From Aulosira sp. FACHB-615 (GTDB lineage Bacteria; Cyanobacteriota; Cyanobacteriia; Cyanobacteriales; Nostocaceae), in assembly GCF_014698045.1 (NCBI RefSeq), contig NZ_JACJSE010000014.1:82602-146601 (forward strand): DNA of 64,000 bases. Direction: 5' to 3'. Positions 27,586 through 37,068 of this stretch are shown in pieces. Position 1 is the first letter of the stretch. Each line of letters starts with the position of its first letter. The position numbers and the translations under genes were made by a program. Below the pieces are notes generated by a model that was not told where the DNA came from, did not search any database, and saw nothing but the letters and a program-made list of their open reading frames with translations.

Positions 27586-28353
27586 ATGAAACGGCGACAA
27601 TTGATGGGCTATGCTGGGGCGGGGTTAGTCACAGCTTTAGTTTCTACTTTAGGTTCTCACTCTGAAGCTGACGCACAGTCTGGCGGTTTATCAGTTCAGT
27701 GGTTGGGTCATACTTGCTTTCTAATTACTGGTGGCGGAGTAAAAATTCTTGCCAATCCCTTCCGCACAGTTGGTTGTACTGCTGGTTATCGTGCGCCAAA
27801 AGTGAGTGCAAACTTGGTTTTGATTAGCAGTCAATTATTAGACGAAGGCGCAGTAGAAGATTTACCAGGGAATCCCAAACTAGTATACGAAGCTGGCGTT
27901 TATGATTTTCAGGGGATAAAATTTCAAGGAATTTCCACAGATCACGATCGCAAAGGTGGAAGACAATTCGGCAAAAATACCGCCTGGAGTTGGCAACAAG
28001 CAGGAATTAATATCTTACATCTAGGCGGAATTGCTGCACCCATTACCCTTGAACAAAAAATTCTCATGGGTCGTCCTGATGTGGTGTTTATTCCTGTAGG
28101 CGGTAGTGCGAAAGCTTATAATGCCGAGGAAGCTAAACAAGCAATAGAGGTGTTAAATCCCAAAGTGGTAATTCCGACTCACTACCGCACCCAAGCTGCT
28201 GATGCAAATGCTTGTGACATATCACCTTTGGATGAGTTTCTCAATTTGGTGCAAGGGATCACCGTCCGCCGTAGCAACAGTGACACCATTACCATTACTC
28301 CTGGCAAGTTACCAGAAGATAAGGTGATTCAAGTTTTAAGCTACAAATTTTAA
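27586..28353 (+). CDS. Tat-exported MBL-fold hydrolase (UlaG-like)
   Basis: A 255-residue metallo-beta-lactamase-fold protein. The N-terminus MKRRQLMGYAGAGLV carries a twin-arginine pair and a hydrophobic stretch ending around AxA at residue 28-31, so export via Tat is likely. The fold motif WLGHTCFLI, then an atypical metal motif (STDHDRKGG near residue 117, THYRTQ near 203), place it in the UlaG-like branch; the canonical HxHxDH is modified. It starts 3 bp after trpG, so they probably share a transcript although no functional link is obvious. The substrate is unknown. Confidence 0.8.
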   Translation: MKRRQLMGYAGAGLVTALVSTLGSHSEADAQSGGLSVQWLGHTCFLITGGGVKILANPFRTVGCTAGYRAPKVSANLVLISSQLLDEGAVEDLPGNPKLVYEAGVYDFQGIKFQGISTDHDRKGGRQFGKNTAWSWQQAGINILHLGGIAAPITLEQKILMGRPDVVFIPVGGSAKAYNAEEAKQAIEVLNPKVVIPTHYRTQAADANACDISPLDEFLNLVQGITVRRSNSDTITITPGKLPEDKVIQVLSYKF

Positions 28354-28354
28354 A

Positions 28355-28945
28355 CTAACGGCTCAATGGATTTCTGTTTTGCGCGGCTGAAGTTACGGTT
28401 TGCTCAATTCTCTTTAACCTAGTTTCTGGACGTTTGGCATTTTCAATCCAAAAAAGAATGTTTTTCTTGGTGGAATTACTAAAGGCTGCAAAATTGAGGT
28501 TAGCCCAAGAGTTGGCTGCTAAAGCTTGTTGCAAATCTAGAGGAATGATTAATGCTTCGATCGCATCTAAAGAAGTCCATGAGCCATCTTCTTTCGCATC
28601 AGCAATTTTAGCTAGACCAAATTCTGTCATTAAACCTGCTGCAATTAGCTCTTCAATATATTGCTTATTTAATTTTGACCAAACGCTTTTGGGTTTGCGT
28701 GGTGTAAAAATTTGCTGATAGCGGTTTTCATCTAAAGATTTAACTTTACTATCAATCCACCCAAAACATAAAGCTTCTTGAACGGCTTCGCTATATCTGA
28801 CGCTGGGTTGACCACTTTTGACTTTGTAATAAACTAACCAGATACCAGGGGAAGTGAGATGATTTTTGCCTAACCACTCCCGCCATTGGTTGCGATCGCT
28901 GGCATAAATAAATTCTAATTGTTCCTCAAATTTTGGCATCGTCAA
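28355..28945 (-). CDS. YdeI/OmpD-associated family protein
   Basis: A 196-residue soluble protein. The segments IWLVYYKVKSG, YSEAVQEALCFGWIDSKV, and the FTPRKPKSVWSKLN stretch are typical of the YdeI/OmpD-associated (bacteriocin-protection) family. The family role is poorly defined. It converges on the MBL gene with only 1 bp between the two stop codons. A C-terminal helix with basic residues ends the protein. Length is normal. Confidence 0.85.
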   Translation of the reverse strand: MTMPKFEEQLEFIYASDRNQWREWLGKNHLTSPGIWLVYYKVKSGQPSVRYSEAVQEALCFGWIDSKVKSLDENRYQQIFTPRKPKSVWSKLNKQYIEELIAAGLMTEFGLAKIADAKEDGSWTSLDAIEALIIPLDLQQALAANSWANLNFAAFSNSTKKNILFWIENAKRPETRLKRIEQTVTSAAQNRNPLSR

Positions 28946-29040
28946 AAATCGGTGATTAGCTGAATTTATCTTCTCTTCCCTCTCCCTCTGAACGCAAGTT
29001 CGTATACATTATTGATGGGCTGCAACAATTGGAGAGCAAA

Positions 29041-30552
29041 ATGGTAGAAGCGTCACAACAAAAAAATGTAGTAGTCGTGGGTGCGGGTTGGGCTGGTTTA
29101 GGCGCAACCTATCATTTAGCCAAGCAAGGATATAATGTGACACTTCTGGAAGCAGGCCCCTATCCTGGCGGACTTGTTGCAGGTTGGAAAACTCCTGGGG
29201 GGAAATCTGTAGAAGCTGGGATTCATGGTTTTTGGTATCCTTACAGAAATATTTTTGCCCTAATCAACGAATTAGATATTAACCCCTTCACTACCTGGAC
29301 TCGTTCTGCTCAATATTCACCCGCCGGCTTAGAAGTAGAATCACCCATTTTTCAAGAATTACCCCAACTACCGGCACCTCTTGGCACATTTCTCTACACC
29401 CACTTTCAGCGATTACCATTAATTGACCGTCTCAGCGCCTTACCTTTACTGTATGCTGTGGTTGATTTTGATAATTCCGATGCAGCTTGGCGGCGTTATG
29501 ATTCTGTTACCGCGCGGGAATTGTTCAAAGATTTTGGTGTATCTGCTAGACTTTATCGTGATGCCTTTGAGCCGATGTTGTTAGTAGGCTTATTCGCCCC
29601 TGGTGAACAATGTTCTGCCGCCGCCACATTAGGAATGCTGTATTATTTTATTTTGGCGCATCAGCCTAATTTTGATGTGGTTTGGTGTCGCGGAACTGTA
29701 GGCGAAAAAATCTTCCGTCCTTGGGTAGAAAAAATTGAAAAAGCTGGCGGTAAAGTATTCGCAAAACATCGTGTAACTGACTTAATTATTGATGAGCAAA
29801 ATCGCGCCACTGGTGTAGTTTGTGGTGATCAAGTATTTAACGCTGATGCGGTAATTTTTGCGGTTGGGGTAACTGGAATGAAGAAAATTGTTTCTTCTAG
29901 TCCTAGTTTACAAAACCGAGAAGAGTTTCGGAATCTGAATAATTTAGGTGCAATTGATGTTTTAGCAACGCGCTTATGGTTTGACCGGAAAATTGATATT
30001 CCCCGTCCTTCTAATGCTTGCTTTGGTTTTGATACAACTACTGGATGGACATTTTTTGATTTGAATGCTTTACATGATGAATATCACGATGAACCAGGAA
30101 CGGTAATTGAAGCAGATTTTTATCATGCTAATCAGTTTATTGGTTTGAGTGATGAAGAAATAATTCCAATTGTGCAGAATTATTTAGCAACTTGTGTACC
30201 TGGATTCAAACAAGCGAAAGTAATTGATAGTAGTGTAATTCGCTTACCAAATGCAGTCACGCACTTTGCACCGGGTAGTTATCGTTATATGTTGCCAGCT
30301 AGGACAAGTTTTGCCAATGTATTCATGAGTGGTGATTGGATTATTAACCGTCACGGTTCATGGTCGCAAGAAAAAGCTTATGTTACAGGTTTAGAAGCAG
30401 CGAATTTTGTGATGTCTTATTTAGGGGAGGGTCAAACTGCTGAGATTTTACCTGTACATGAAGATGAAGTACATATTAAAATTGGGCGATCGCTCAACGA
30501 AACTGTACGTAATGTAAGTAAGTCTATCTTGCCTAATTTTTGGTTGCCCTAG
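29041..30552 (+). CDS. FAD-dependent amine/carotenoid-desaturase-like oxidoreductase
   Basis: A protein of about 503 residues in the phytoene/zeta-carotene desaturase-like branch of the amine-oxidase superfamily. The FAD-binding motif VVVGAGWAGLGATYHLAKQG lies near residues 8-28 with the acidic end of the dinucleotide fold (LLEAG). The C-terminal FAD motif FVFMSGDWI-like (VFMSGDWI, near residue 438) is present. ATG 29041 follows GGAGAG by 4 nt and is preferred to TTG 29029. It is not adjacent to known carotenoid genes, so the substrate (carotenoid or another polyene) is not assigned. Confidence 0.82.
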   Translation: MVEASQQKNVVVVGAGWAGLGATYHLAKQGYNVTLLEAGPYPGGLVAGWKTPGGKSVEAGIHGFWYPYRNIFALINELDINPFTTWTRSAQYSPAGLEVESPIFQELPQLPAPLGTFLYTHFQRLPLIDRLSALPLLYAVVDFDNSDAAWRRYDSVTARELFKDFGVSARLYRDAFEPMLLVGLFAPGEQCSAAATLGMLYYFILAHQPNFDVVWCRGTVGEKIFRPWVEKIEKAGGKVFAKHRVTDLIIDEQNRATGVVCGDQVFNADAVIFAVGVTGMKKIVSSSPSLQNREEFRNLNNLGAIDVLATRLWFDRKIDIPRPSNACFGFDTTTGWTFFDLNALHDEYHDEPGTVIEADFYHANQFIGLSDEEIIPIVQNYLATCVPGFKQAKVIDSSVIRLPNAVTHFAPGSYRYMLPARTSFANVFMSGDWIINRHGSWSQEKAYVTGLEAANFVMSYLGEGQTAEILPVHEDEVHIKIGRSLNETVRNVSKSILPNFWLP

Positions 30553-30610
30553 CAATTGGCTAAGTACTAAAAATTAATCAACGCTGTTAATCCCACATCC
30601 AAAAATTGGT

Positions 30611-31411
30611 ATGAGTAAGATTTTCAACAGACGGCGACTACTACAATTAATGGGGATGACTGCTGTGGGAACTTCTGTTTCTAGTTGTTTAACTTCCCCA
30701 GCAGCAGCCGCAACAAATTGGGGATATATCGGCAAACAAGGGCCAGAATATTGGGGTAAACTTTCACCAGATTTTCAACTTTGTTATACAGGTAAAAGAC
30801 AAACACCAATTAATTTACAATTTGATAGTGTTAAAAGTCTTGCTAAAAATAATCAAGATTTATTAATAGTTAAATATCAGCCAACACCCTTAAGTTTAAT
30901 TAATAACGGTAAAACGATTCAAATTAATTATCAACCAGGAAGTTATATAGAAAGCGATCGCCAAGTTTATCAGCTGCTTCAATTCCATTTCCACCACCCC
31001 AGCGAACACCACCTCAACGGCGCAGAATACAATATGGAACTGCATTTCGTTCACCGCAGTCAAGCAGGTAATTTAGCAGTGGTTGGCGTATTCTTAAAAG
31101 CCGGAGCGTTTCACCCCCATCTGCAAAAAATTTGGGATGCTGTACCCCAAACCCAGGGAAAGGAAAATCAGCTAAAAGATACCATCATCAACGCTGCTGA
31201 ACTTTTACCAACAGAACGCAGATTTCTCACTTATTCTGGTTCTCTTACAACTCCACCCTGTTCTGAGAATGTGTCATGGTACATCATGGAAACTCCCGTT
31301 GAGGTATCCAGTGAACAGATAGCTAAATTTTCCCAACTATTTCCCCATAATGCACGCCCAATTCAGCCGTTAAACCAGCGCATAGTTTTTGAGAGTTCTG
31401 ATCAAGCTTGA
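30611..31411 (+). CDS. ecaA: Alpha-class carbonic anhydrase, exported
   Basis: A 266-residue enzyme that interconverts CO2 and bicarbonate outside the inner membrane. A Tat-like leader (RRRLLQLMG at 7-15, hydrophobic and ending about AAAA near residue 33) indicates export. The zinc-site stretch QFHFHHPSEH (near 119-129), then MELHFVH, gives the three His ligands of alpha-CAs, and TYSGSLTTPPCSE near 208-220 is the substrate-pocket motif. Alpha-CA occurs only in some cyanobacteria and is related to external inorganic-carbon use. It stands 58 bp after the oxidoreductase. Confidence 0.93.
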   Translation: MSKIFNRRRLLQLMGMTAVGTSVSSCLTSPAAAATNWGYIGKQGPEYWGKLSPDFQLCYTGKRQTPINLQFDSVKSLAKNNQDLLIVKYQPTPLSLINNGKTIQINYQPGSYIESDRQVYQLLQFHFHHPSEHHLNGAEYNMELHFVHRSQAGNLAVVGVFLKAGAFHPHLQKIWDAVPQTQGKENQLKDTIINAAELLPTERRFLTYSGSLTTPPCSENVSWYIMETPVEVSSEQIAKFSQLFPHNARPIQPLNQRIVFESSDQA

Positions 31412-31738
31412 TTGCTGAGTTGACAAAATAGATTGTGCGATCGCGTTTTTGATTCCCAGTCGGGTTGCGATGAATTTTGATTCTGATTCAGCAGGAAATT
31501 TGATGTATTCTGCTTTGGAGTGATTAACACTCAAAGTTTTTGGTTAATGCTGAAAAACCTGCCAAAATGGCAACCTGACTCTAATTAACTACGCTAAATT
31601 TATAAAAGATAAACGACTTCAAGGGTTTTGTTATCAGGGTCTACCTAGCAAATGAAACACCGATTTTACTGTTGATTGCTATAAATAGCAAATCATAGAT
31701 AATTAATTTGTAAAATATAGATGAATAAATCAGGCTTC

Positions 31739-31902
31739 ACATTTGCTGCAACCAGGGCTAAAAATGTATAGATATTGCCATTTTCGCACAACTTAGCCCC
31801 CTAAATAAAACGGCAATGTTCATACATTATCCTGGACGCTACAGCAGCAAATGTTGAGTGGGAGAATGAGGCGATTGGTATGCCTCCTCCCACTCTTTTT
31901 TT
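31739..31902 (+). ncRNA. Candidate structured small RNA with own terminator
   Basis: ACATTTGCTGC (31739-31749) pairs perfectly with GCAGCAAATGT (31844-31854). Inside, CCAGG pairs with CCTGG, and AATGTATAGATATTGCC pairs with GGCAATGTTCATACATT with three mismatches, leaving an apical loop of about 32 nt containing TTAGccccCTAA. A strong stem and T7 tract follow immediately. A -10-like TAAAAT lies at 31711. The rod shape with a closing helix recalls 6S RNA, but no central bubble of 6S type is obvious, so the identity is open. The long hairpin could also be a foldback repeat. Confidence 0.45.
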
Positions 31903-31907
31903 ATGGG
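31857..31907 (+). terminator. Rho-independent terminator (orphan)
   Basis: The stem GTGGGAG..TGAGGC / GCCTCCTCCCAC with a 9-nt loop is followed by TCTTTTTTT. No coding gene ends within 400 bp upstream on this strand (the carbonic anhydrase ends at 31411), so it is evidence for a transcript ending here, most likely the candidate RNA at 31739-31902. Confidence 0.75.
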
Positions 31908-31943
31908 AGTATGTCGGGGCAAGTCAATTCAATCAAGCTGTGA

Positions 31944-32020
31944 ATATAGCAGTCATAGTTGATATGTGAACAACAAAGACAAGGGAGATAAGGGAGACAA
32001 GGAAGAGAGATGCTGATAAA
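31944..32020. repeat. Dispersed repeat copy (ATATAGCAGTC unit)
   Basis: The unit begins ATATAGCAGTCATAGTTGAT and continues into AAGACAAGGGAGATAAGGGAGAC-type units. It matches the block starting at 17568 (same start, same purine-rich tandem). The two copies differ by several substitutions. Confidence 0.55.
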
Positions 32021-32075
32021 TCATTTAGGAGCGGCTTTCATGTGCTTTCTTAAATGTTTAACAGCTTACCTCTAT

Positions 32076-33245
32076 CTATAATCGCTGCCAAGTGAGTTCT
32101 TTGGTAGTTTTATCCCAATGCCAGCGTAATAAATTAGCAGGTTGACCTGATGAAATTACAGGCAAATTCATGGCTTTTCTGGGGGCATTAGTAGCTAAAG
32201 CGATCGCTCTTTCGACATCACAAATTCCCCATTTCAAGAGGTTCTGTACTCCCACGAATAACGGCAAAGTCGTGCCTGTCAATGTGCCATCTAGTAACCG
32301 GGCTGTACCGTTTTTAACTTCAATGTGGCGACTATCCCAAGGATATATCCCATCAGGTAGCCCCAGAGGTGCTAGGGCATCACTGACTAAGAATAGTTCT
32401 TGAGTCGCCCGCAAGAGAATTTTTAGCATTGTTGGCGTGACATGCTGCCCATCGGCAATCAAACCACACATAACATTGGGATTGGTAATGGCGGCCCCCA
32501 ATAATCCCGGTTCGCGGTGATGTAAAGGCGGCATGGCGTTAAAGGCATGAGTTACCATCGTTGCACCCAAATCAAAGGCTTGTTGGGCTTGGTCGGCAGT
32601 TGCCTGGGAATGTCCTAAACTGACGGTGATATCCAAAGAACGCAAATATGCTATGACTTCACTGCCAGGATCTAATTCTGGTGCTAGGGTGATAATTTTG
32701 ACAATCGAGGCATAATCCCCTAATACCCGTTTGACTTCCTCAATTGTCAGAGGTAAGAGATATTCGGCTGGATGTGCGCCACGCTTACCATAATTTAAAA
32801 ATGGCCCTTCTAGATGTACACCGAGAATTTTCGCCCCAGTTGTGGAATGAGCAGCGAAATCAGCAATAATAGCCAGCGATCGCTGAATATTTTCGATGGC
32901 AGTAGTGACTAATGTTGGTACATAAGCATCGACACCAGCATCCCACAAATATTGCGAAATTTTTGGCAACATTGCCGCGTTTTCTGGTGTTAGTTCGGTA
33001 AACGCCAAGCCTAGCGCCCCATTAATCTGTAAATCAACACCGCCTAATGAAATCCAATCACCAGCTACATCCAATATTTGTAAATCAGGTGGTGGAACTC
33101 GTTTGAATACCGTACCCATTGGCAAGATTTGTTCAATCACACCTTCGTGATTCACTAAGAGCATCTGTAAATCTTGATAACCAGGTACACGCGCATTGAT
33201 AATATCTACATTTGAAGCGATGGGTTTGTGTGTTGCTTGGGTCAT
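32076..33245 (-). CDS. nagA: N-acetylglucosamine-6-phosphate deacetylase
   Basis: An amidohydrolase of about 389 residues that deacetylates GlcNAc-6-phosphate in amino-sugar recycling. The motifs HLEGPFLN (near residue 142-149), LGHSQATADQA, VTHAFNAMPPLHHREPG, LIADGQHV and LVSDALAPLG are all visible and correspond to the metal and substrate sites. ATG 33245 is chosen over the GTG at 33248, with an AGG just upstream. No nagB or PTS gene is in the window. It is transcribed divergently from purE, 98 bp away. Confidence 0.92.
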   Translation of the reverse strand: MTQATHKPIASNVDIINARVPGYQDLQMLLVNHEGVIEQILPMGTVFKRVPPPDLQILDVAGDWISLGGVDLQINGALGLAFTELTPENAAMLPKISQYLWDAGVDAYVPTLVTTAIENIQRSLAIIADFAAHSTTGAKILGVHLEGPFLNYGKRGAHPAEYLLPLTIEEVKRVLGDYASIVKIITLAPELDPGSEVIAYLRSLDITVSLGHSQATADQAQQAFDLGATMVTHAFNAMPPLHHREPGLLGAAITNPNVMCGLIADGQHVTPTMLKILLRATQELFLVSDALAPLGLPDGIYPWDSRHIEVKNGTARLLDGTLTGTTLPLFVGVQNLLKWGICDVERAIALATNAPRKAMNLPVISSGQPANLLRWHWDKTTKELTWQRL

Positions 33246-33343
33246 CACCTTGGACTGAAAGTAGCTAAGTCTAAGTCTGACACGATTCTAAATCTCGCAA
33301 TCAGCCTTTAATCGAAAATCCAAAATCAAAAATCAAAAATTCT

Positions 33344-33862
33344 ATGTCTCCCCTTGTCGGTATTATCATGGGCAGCGACTCTGATTTGCCCACTATGAAA
33401 GATGCGATCGCAGTTTGCACAGAATTTGGTGTAGAAACAGAAGTGGCGATAGTTTCTGCCCATCGTACCCCAGAACGGATGGTGCAGTATGCCCAAACCG
33501 CCCATGAACGGGGTCTTAAGGTAATTATCGCCGGTGCTGGTGGTGCAGCCCATCTCCCTGGTATGGTAGCTTCTCTTACAGCTTTACCTGTAATTGGCGT
33601 ACCTGTGGCTACCCGCAATTTGCAAGGTGTTGATTCTTTATATTCTATTGTCCAAATGCCAGCAGGTATCCCAGTGGCGACAGTCGCCATTGGGAATGCC
33701 AAGAATGCTGGGCTATTAGCTGTACAAATTTTGGCTACTCACCAACCAGATTTATTCGCCAAAGTACAGCAATACCGCCAATCTCTATCGGAATTGGTGA
33801 TGAACAAGCAAGCAAAATTAACACAGCTAGGTTATGAACAATATCTCAAAGAAGAACTTTAA
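33344..33862 (+). CDS. purE: N5-carboxyaminoimidazole ribonucleotide mutase
   Basis: A 172-residue class I PurE that converts N5-CAIR to CAIR in purine synthesis. [13 protein letters not shown] at residues 6-18, SAHRTPERM near 45-53 and [11 protein letters not shown] near 72-82 are the nucleotide and active-site motifs. The length is normal. The purK gene is not adjacent here. A 12-bp perfect hairpin occurs 14 bp after the stop codon and may end the transcript. Confidence 0.95.
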   Translation: MSPLVGIIMGSDSDLPTMKDAIAVCTEFGVETEVAIVSAHRTPERMVQYAQTAHERGLKVIIAGAGGAAHLPGMVASLTALPVIGVPVATRNLQGVDSLYSIVQMPAGIPVATVAIGNAKNAGLLAVQILATHQPDLFAKVQQYRQSLSELVMNKQAKLTQLGYEQYLKEEL

Positions 33863-33875
33863 CCACAGGTGAAGA

Positions 33876-33905
33876 CCTGGATTTCTCACAAGAGAGAAAT
33901 CCAGG
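33876..33905 (+). terminator. Hairpin after purE
   Basis: CCTGGATTTCTC and GAGAAATCCAGG form a perfect 12-bp stem with a 6-nt loop, 14 bp after the purE stop codon. There is no T tract, so it is a processing or weak termination hairpin at best. Confidence 0.4.
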
Positions 33906-33987
33906 GGTGTGGGAGGGGTGGGAAGTGTGGGAGGATGGTGAAGAAATCTTTCCCCCCACACTCCCCACACTCCCCTCTCTCCCCACA
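33906..33987. repeat. G-rich/C-rich foldback
   Basis: A purine-rich arm (GTGTGGGAGGGGTGGG...) is followed by an inverse C-rich arm (...CCCCACACTCCCCACACTCCCC). It may form a long hairpin and looks like repeat DNA. Confidence 0.5.
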
Positions 33988-34725
33988 TCCGCTACCCATA
34001 CGTGAGAAATTCGGGAAGAGTGTATGGGGTGGGTGTCAGAAAATCTTGCTGACTTTTCTCACCCTTATATATTCAGTGATGATTATCACTTGATTGATTA
34101 AGTAACAATCAATTAATTTTTTTTATAAAAATTTAATATTATTCCAGGATTTTATTTATTGAAGAGGATAAATCCATTTCCTGTAAAGGATGTGGTTTTT
34201 GCTCTCATTATTTTTAGCGTAGTAAAAAACACAATCCTAAAAAAACAGTATCTAAATATACAGAATTGCAATTTTGATAAATAGAAAATCAGTCAAATTT
34301 ATTTGTGAGTTCACCAATGTTTAGAACAAGAAGCGTTTGCGGAATTCTTGATATTAGTATAGTCACCATTATCTAAGTGTATTATGCAAATGATGTGTTA
34401 ATGTAGGCATATTTTCTGGCAACAATTGGGTTGGCAATTGCCAGCAGTTAAGCACGTCAAACATGATAATTAAAGATTAAAGATTAGGTGAAGAACACTT
34501 GACGGTTGCGGATAATACATAATAATTTCTTAAGGATAACAGAAAAAAATGTTTACATAGAGTTTAGTGAAATTCCTAAACTCATCTTTGGGTTGTTTGG
34601 CTTTCTGGCGTGGAAACAAGTAGTTGAAAATCTGGACAAAAATCGCTGCTTTTGACTAAGAGTATGAGTTTTTTGCTCTAGATGTTTTTCCTTTCAGGAC
34701 GGTATGGAGGGTGAGGTTCAAATTC

Positions 34726-36324
34726 ATGCAAAGACAAAAATTAAAAACAAAAATCAGGCGATCATCGGCCAGAAATTACGCTAAAAGCACAGGATTTAAC
34801 TCAAAACTCAAGCAGTTAAACTTAGCAATTAAGCGATTGTCTCCCAGTTGGCGGGCTTGTTTACCTTTGGCTTGTTTAATTGTTTTGGGATGGAGTTATG
34901 TAGCGGTTGCTCAAACTCCAGCGCCTGCGGGGCCAACAACAGCAGATTTAAAAATTGCACTTGATACATTATGGGTGGCGATCGCTGCCTTTTTAGTATT
35001 CTTTATGAACGCTGGTTTCTGTATGTTAGAAACCGGGTTTTGCCGTCAGAAAAACGCCGTTAACGTTCTCGCCAAAAACTTAATTGTATTTGCCTTATCG
35101 ACCGTAGCATTTTGGGCGATCGGCTTTGGCTTAATGTTTGGCGATGGTAATGACTTCATCGGACTCAGTGGCTTTTTCTTACCAGATGATAACAGCCCTG
35201 CAACTGGCGATGCTTATAAAGGAGTATTTAGCGCCCTGAATTGGACAGGTGTTCCTTTAGCAGCCAAATTCTTATTCCAGCTAGTGTTTGCTGGAACCGC
35301 CGCCACAATTGTGTCTGGTGCTGTTGCGGAACGGATTAAGTTTGTAGACTTCTTAATTTTCAGCTTATTACTTGTTGGTATTGCCTACCCCATTACGGGA
35401 CACTGGATTTGGGGCGCTGGCTGGCTGGCAGATATGGGATTTTGGGATTTTGCTGGTTCTACTGTCGTTCACTCAGTTGGTGGCTGGGCTGCGTTGATGG
35501 GAGCCGCATTTTTGGGGCCACGCATTGGGAAATATCAAGATAAGCAAACAGTGGCGCTTCCTGGCCACAATATGAGTATTGCCACCTTGGGTTGCCTAAT
35601 TCTGTGGTTGGGCTGGTTTGGTTTCAACCCTGGTTCTGTGATGGCGGCTGATCCTAATGCAATTACTCACATTGCTTTGACAACCAACATGGCGGGTGCA
35701 GTTGGTGGAATTGCTGCTACTGTTGTGGCTTGGGTGTACTTGGGTAAGCCAGACTTGTCCATGATTATTAACGGAATCTTGGCTGGCTTGGTTGGTATTA
35801 CCGCATCTTGCGCTTACGTCAGCATTCCTAGTTCCATAGTCATTGGCTTGATTGCTGGTATTTTAGTAGTTTTCGCTGTACCATTTTTTGACAAACTCGG
35901 CATTGATGACCCAGTAGGTGCTACTTCAGTCCACCTTGTTTGCGGTATTTGGGGAACTCTTTGCGTTGGTTTATTTTCTGTCGGCCCTGGTGGTTATCCT
36001 TGGATGGTTGACTTAGCAGGTAAACCAGTCGGGCCACATGGTTTATTCGCAGGTGGTGGTTTCGGCACATTAATTCCCCAGATAATTGGTATTCTTGCAG
36101 TTGGGGGAATGACTGTTCTTCTTAGCACCATTTTCTGGTTAGTGCTGAAAGCAACTTTAGGTATTAGAGTTACCAGAGAAGAAGAATTAGAAGGCTTAGA
36201 TATCGGCGAACACGGTATGGAAGCTTATAGTGGATTTTTGAAAGAAGCTAGTCCTGGTGGCTTTTCGGAAGGGACAAGTTCTGGAGAAATTTCATCAGGT
36301 GGTGATTTACCAAGTACTCTGTAA
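34726..36324 (+). CDS. amt: Ammonium transporter (Amt), with signal peptide
   Basis: A protein of about 532 residues. The N-terminus has about 35 basic residues then a hydrophobic segment ([18 protein letters not shown]), a likely signal peptide. Eleven transmembrane segments follow. The pore His of Amt proteins are seen in [16 protein letters not shown] and [13 protein letters not shown]. The C-terminal tail [23 protein letters not shown] is the conserved GlnK-interacting region, extended here by Ser/Gly-rich residues. ATG 34726 is preferred over GTG 34711 for Shine-Dalgarno spacing. It is a typical target of nitrogen control. A terminator follows its stop. Confidence 0.92.
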   Translation: MQRQKLKTKIRRSSARNYAKSTGFNSKLKQLNLAIKRLSPSWRACLPLACLIVLGWSYVAVAQTPAPAGPTTADLKIALDTLWVAIAAFLVFFMNAGFCMLETGFCRQKNAVNVLAKNLIVFALSTVAFWAIGFGLMFGDGNDFIGLSGFFLPDDNSPATGDAYKGVFSALNWTGVPLAAKFLFQLVFAGTAATIVSGAVAERIKFVDFLIFSLLLVGIAYPITGHWIWGAGWLADMGFWDFAGSTVVHSVGGWAALMGAAFLGPRIGKYQDKQTVALPGHNMSIATLGCLILWLGWFGFNPGSVMAADPNAITHIALTTNMAGAVGGIAATVVAWVYLGKPDLSMIINGILAGLVGITASCAYVSIPSSIVIGLIAGILVVFAVPFFDKLGIDDPVGATSVHLVCGIWGTLCVGLFSVGPGGYPWMVDLAGKPVGPHGLFAGGGFGTLIPQIIGILAVGGMTVLLSTIFWLVLKATLGIRVTREEELEGLDIGEHGMEAYSGFLKEASPGGFSEGTSSGEISSGGDLPSTL

Positions 36325-36352
36325 GTCTCTACATCTTATTGCTGACTAATAT

Positions 36353-36385
36353 CCGCCCATAACTTTTTAGTGGGCGGTTTTTTTT
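36353..36385 (+). terminator. Rho-independent terminator after first amt gene
   Basis: CCGCCCA and TGGGCGG form a strong stem around an 11-nt loop and are followed by eight T. It ends the first amt transcript, so the following ynfA-like gene is probably separately transcribed. Confidence 0.9.
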
Positions 36386-36450
36386 ATTCAATATGAGTTA
36401 ACAGGTGAGAGGTTACAGGTTACAGATTAACTTTAATATTTGAGTTTTTG

Positions 36451-36777
36451 ATGATGATGAAATCTCTAATATATTTTGTCTGGACTGGTTTATTTGAACT
36501 AAGCGGATGTTATCTCATCTGGTTGTGGTTAAGACAAGGCCAGTCGTTTTGGTTAGGAATTTTAGGTGGAATTACTTTAGTTTTGTACGGTGTAATTTCT
36601 ACTTTTCAACCTGCAAATTTTGGGCGAGTTTATGCGGCTTATGGTGGTGTGTTTATTTTTATGGCAATGCTTTGGGGTTGGCGAGTAGATAAAGTTACAC
36701 CCGATACTTATGACCTGATTGGTACTTGTGTCGCATTACTTAGTGTTCTAATTATCATGTTCGCACCTCGGAACTAA
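36451..36777 (+). CDS. YnfA/UPF0060 family small membrane protein
   Basis: A protein of about 108 residues with four hydrophobic segments, typical of the YnfA family related to small multidrug-resistance transporters. The segments FELSGCYLIWLWLRQG and the FQPANFGRVYAAYGGVFI loop are characteristic of UPF0060. Starts at 36451, 36454 or 36457 cannot be told apart. It sits between two ammonium transporter genes with no obvious functional link. The substrate is unknown. Confidence 0.88.
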   Translation: MMMKSLIYFVWTGLFELSGCYLIWLWLRQGQSFWLGILGGITLVLYGVISTFQPANFGRVYAAYGGVFIFMAMLWGWRVDKVTPDTYDLIGTCVALLSVLIIMFAPRN

Positions 36778-37017
36778 GTGCAATTTCTCTTGTGAATTTC
36801 TCACTGATTATGTGGTGAAGATGCTAACTCAAACTACAGCGTTTTTAAAACCCTTACAGAAATAAGGTGACTCGAAGAATAATATAAAAATTTTATAGAT
36901 ACACATTAATTAATATCTGAACAACTATCACAAGGATTATATTTTTGTTAATCTTTTAAAAATCAATACTGTTGGGTATCTTTCACGACAAAAACCAATG
37001 ATAAAAAAGCATGAAAT

Positions 37018-37031
37018 GTAATTAAGTATAC
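37018..37031 (+). promoter_or_regulatory. Candidate NtcA site upstream of second amt gene
   Basis: GTA-ATTAAGTA-TAC fits the GTAN8TAC consensus for the cyanobacterial nitrogen regulator NtcA. It is 38 bp before the preferred GTG start and no TAN3T -10 box at the usual 22-nt spacing is visible. Such a match arises by chance about 16 times in 64 kb, so this is only a candidate. Confidence 0.3.
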
Positions 37032-37068
37032 AAAAAAATTGACTGATGTGAGAAAGGGACAGAAACAA

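Larger units (their letters stand above)
31412..32075. other. 664-bp intergenic region with a candidate RNA
   Basis: No protein-coding frame is convincing. It contains the long imperfect rod-like dyad at 31739-31854, the terminator at 31857-31902 and a dispersed G-rich repeat at 31944-32020. The first 300 bp hold only AT-rich DNA with a HIP1 site. Confidence 0.55.
33863..34725. other. 863-bp intergenic region upstream of the first amt gene
   Basis: It holds a perfect hairpin at 33876-33905, a purine/pyrimidine foldback at 33906-33987 and otherwise very AT-rich DNA, the presumed regulatory region of the ammonium transporter. I see no protein gene. An NtcA-like sequence GTTN8TAC is at 34505-34518 but has a non-consensus T. 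Confidence 0.5.

Noticed and set aside
31739..31854. Calling the rod-shaped RNA a 6S RNA outright
   Set aside because: The large central bubble expected for 6S RNA is not obvious, so the identity stays open.
37018..37031. Perfect NtcA-type GTAN8TAC before the second amt gene, considered as a firm regulatory site
   Set aside because: No matching -10 box is at the right spacing and the motif is expected about 16 times in a window this size, so it is listed only as a weak candidate.
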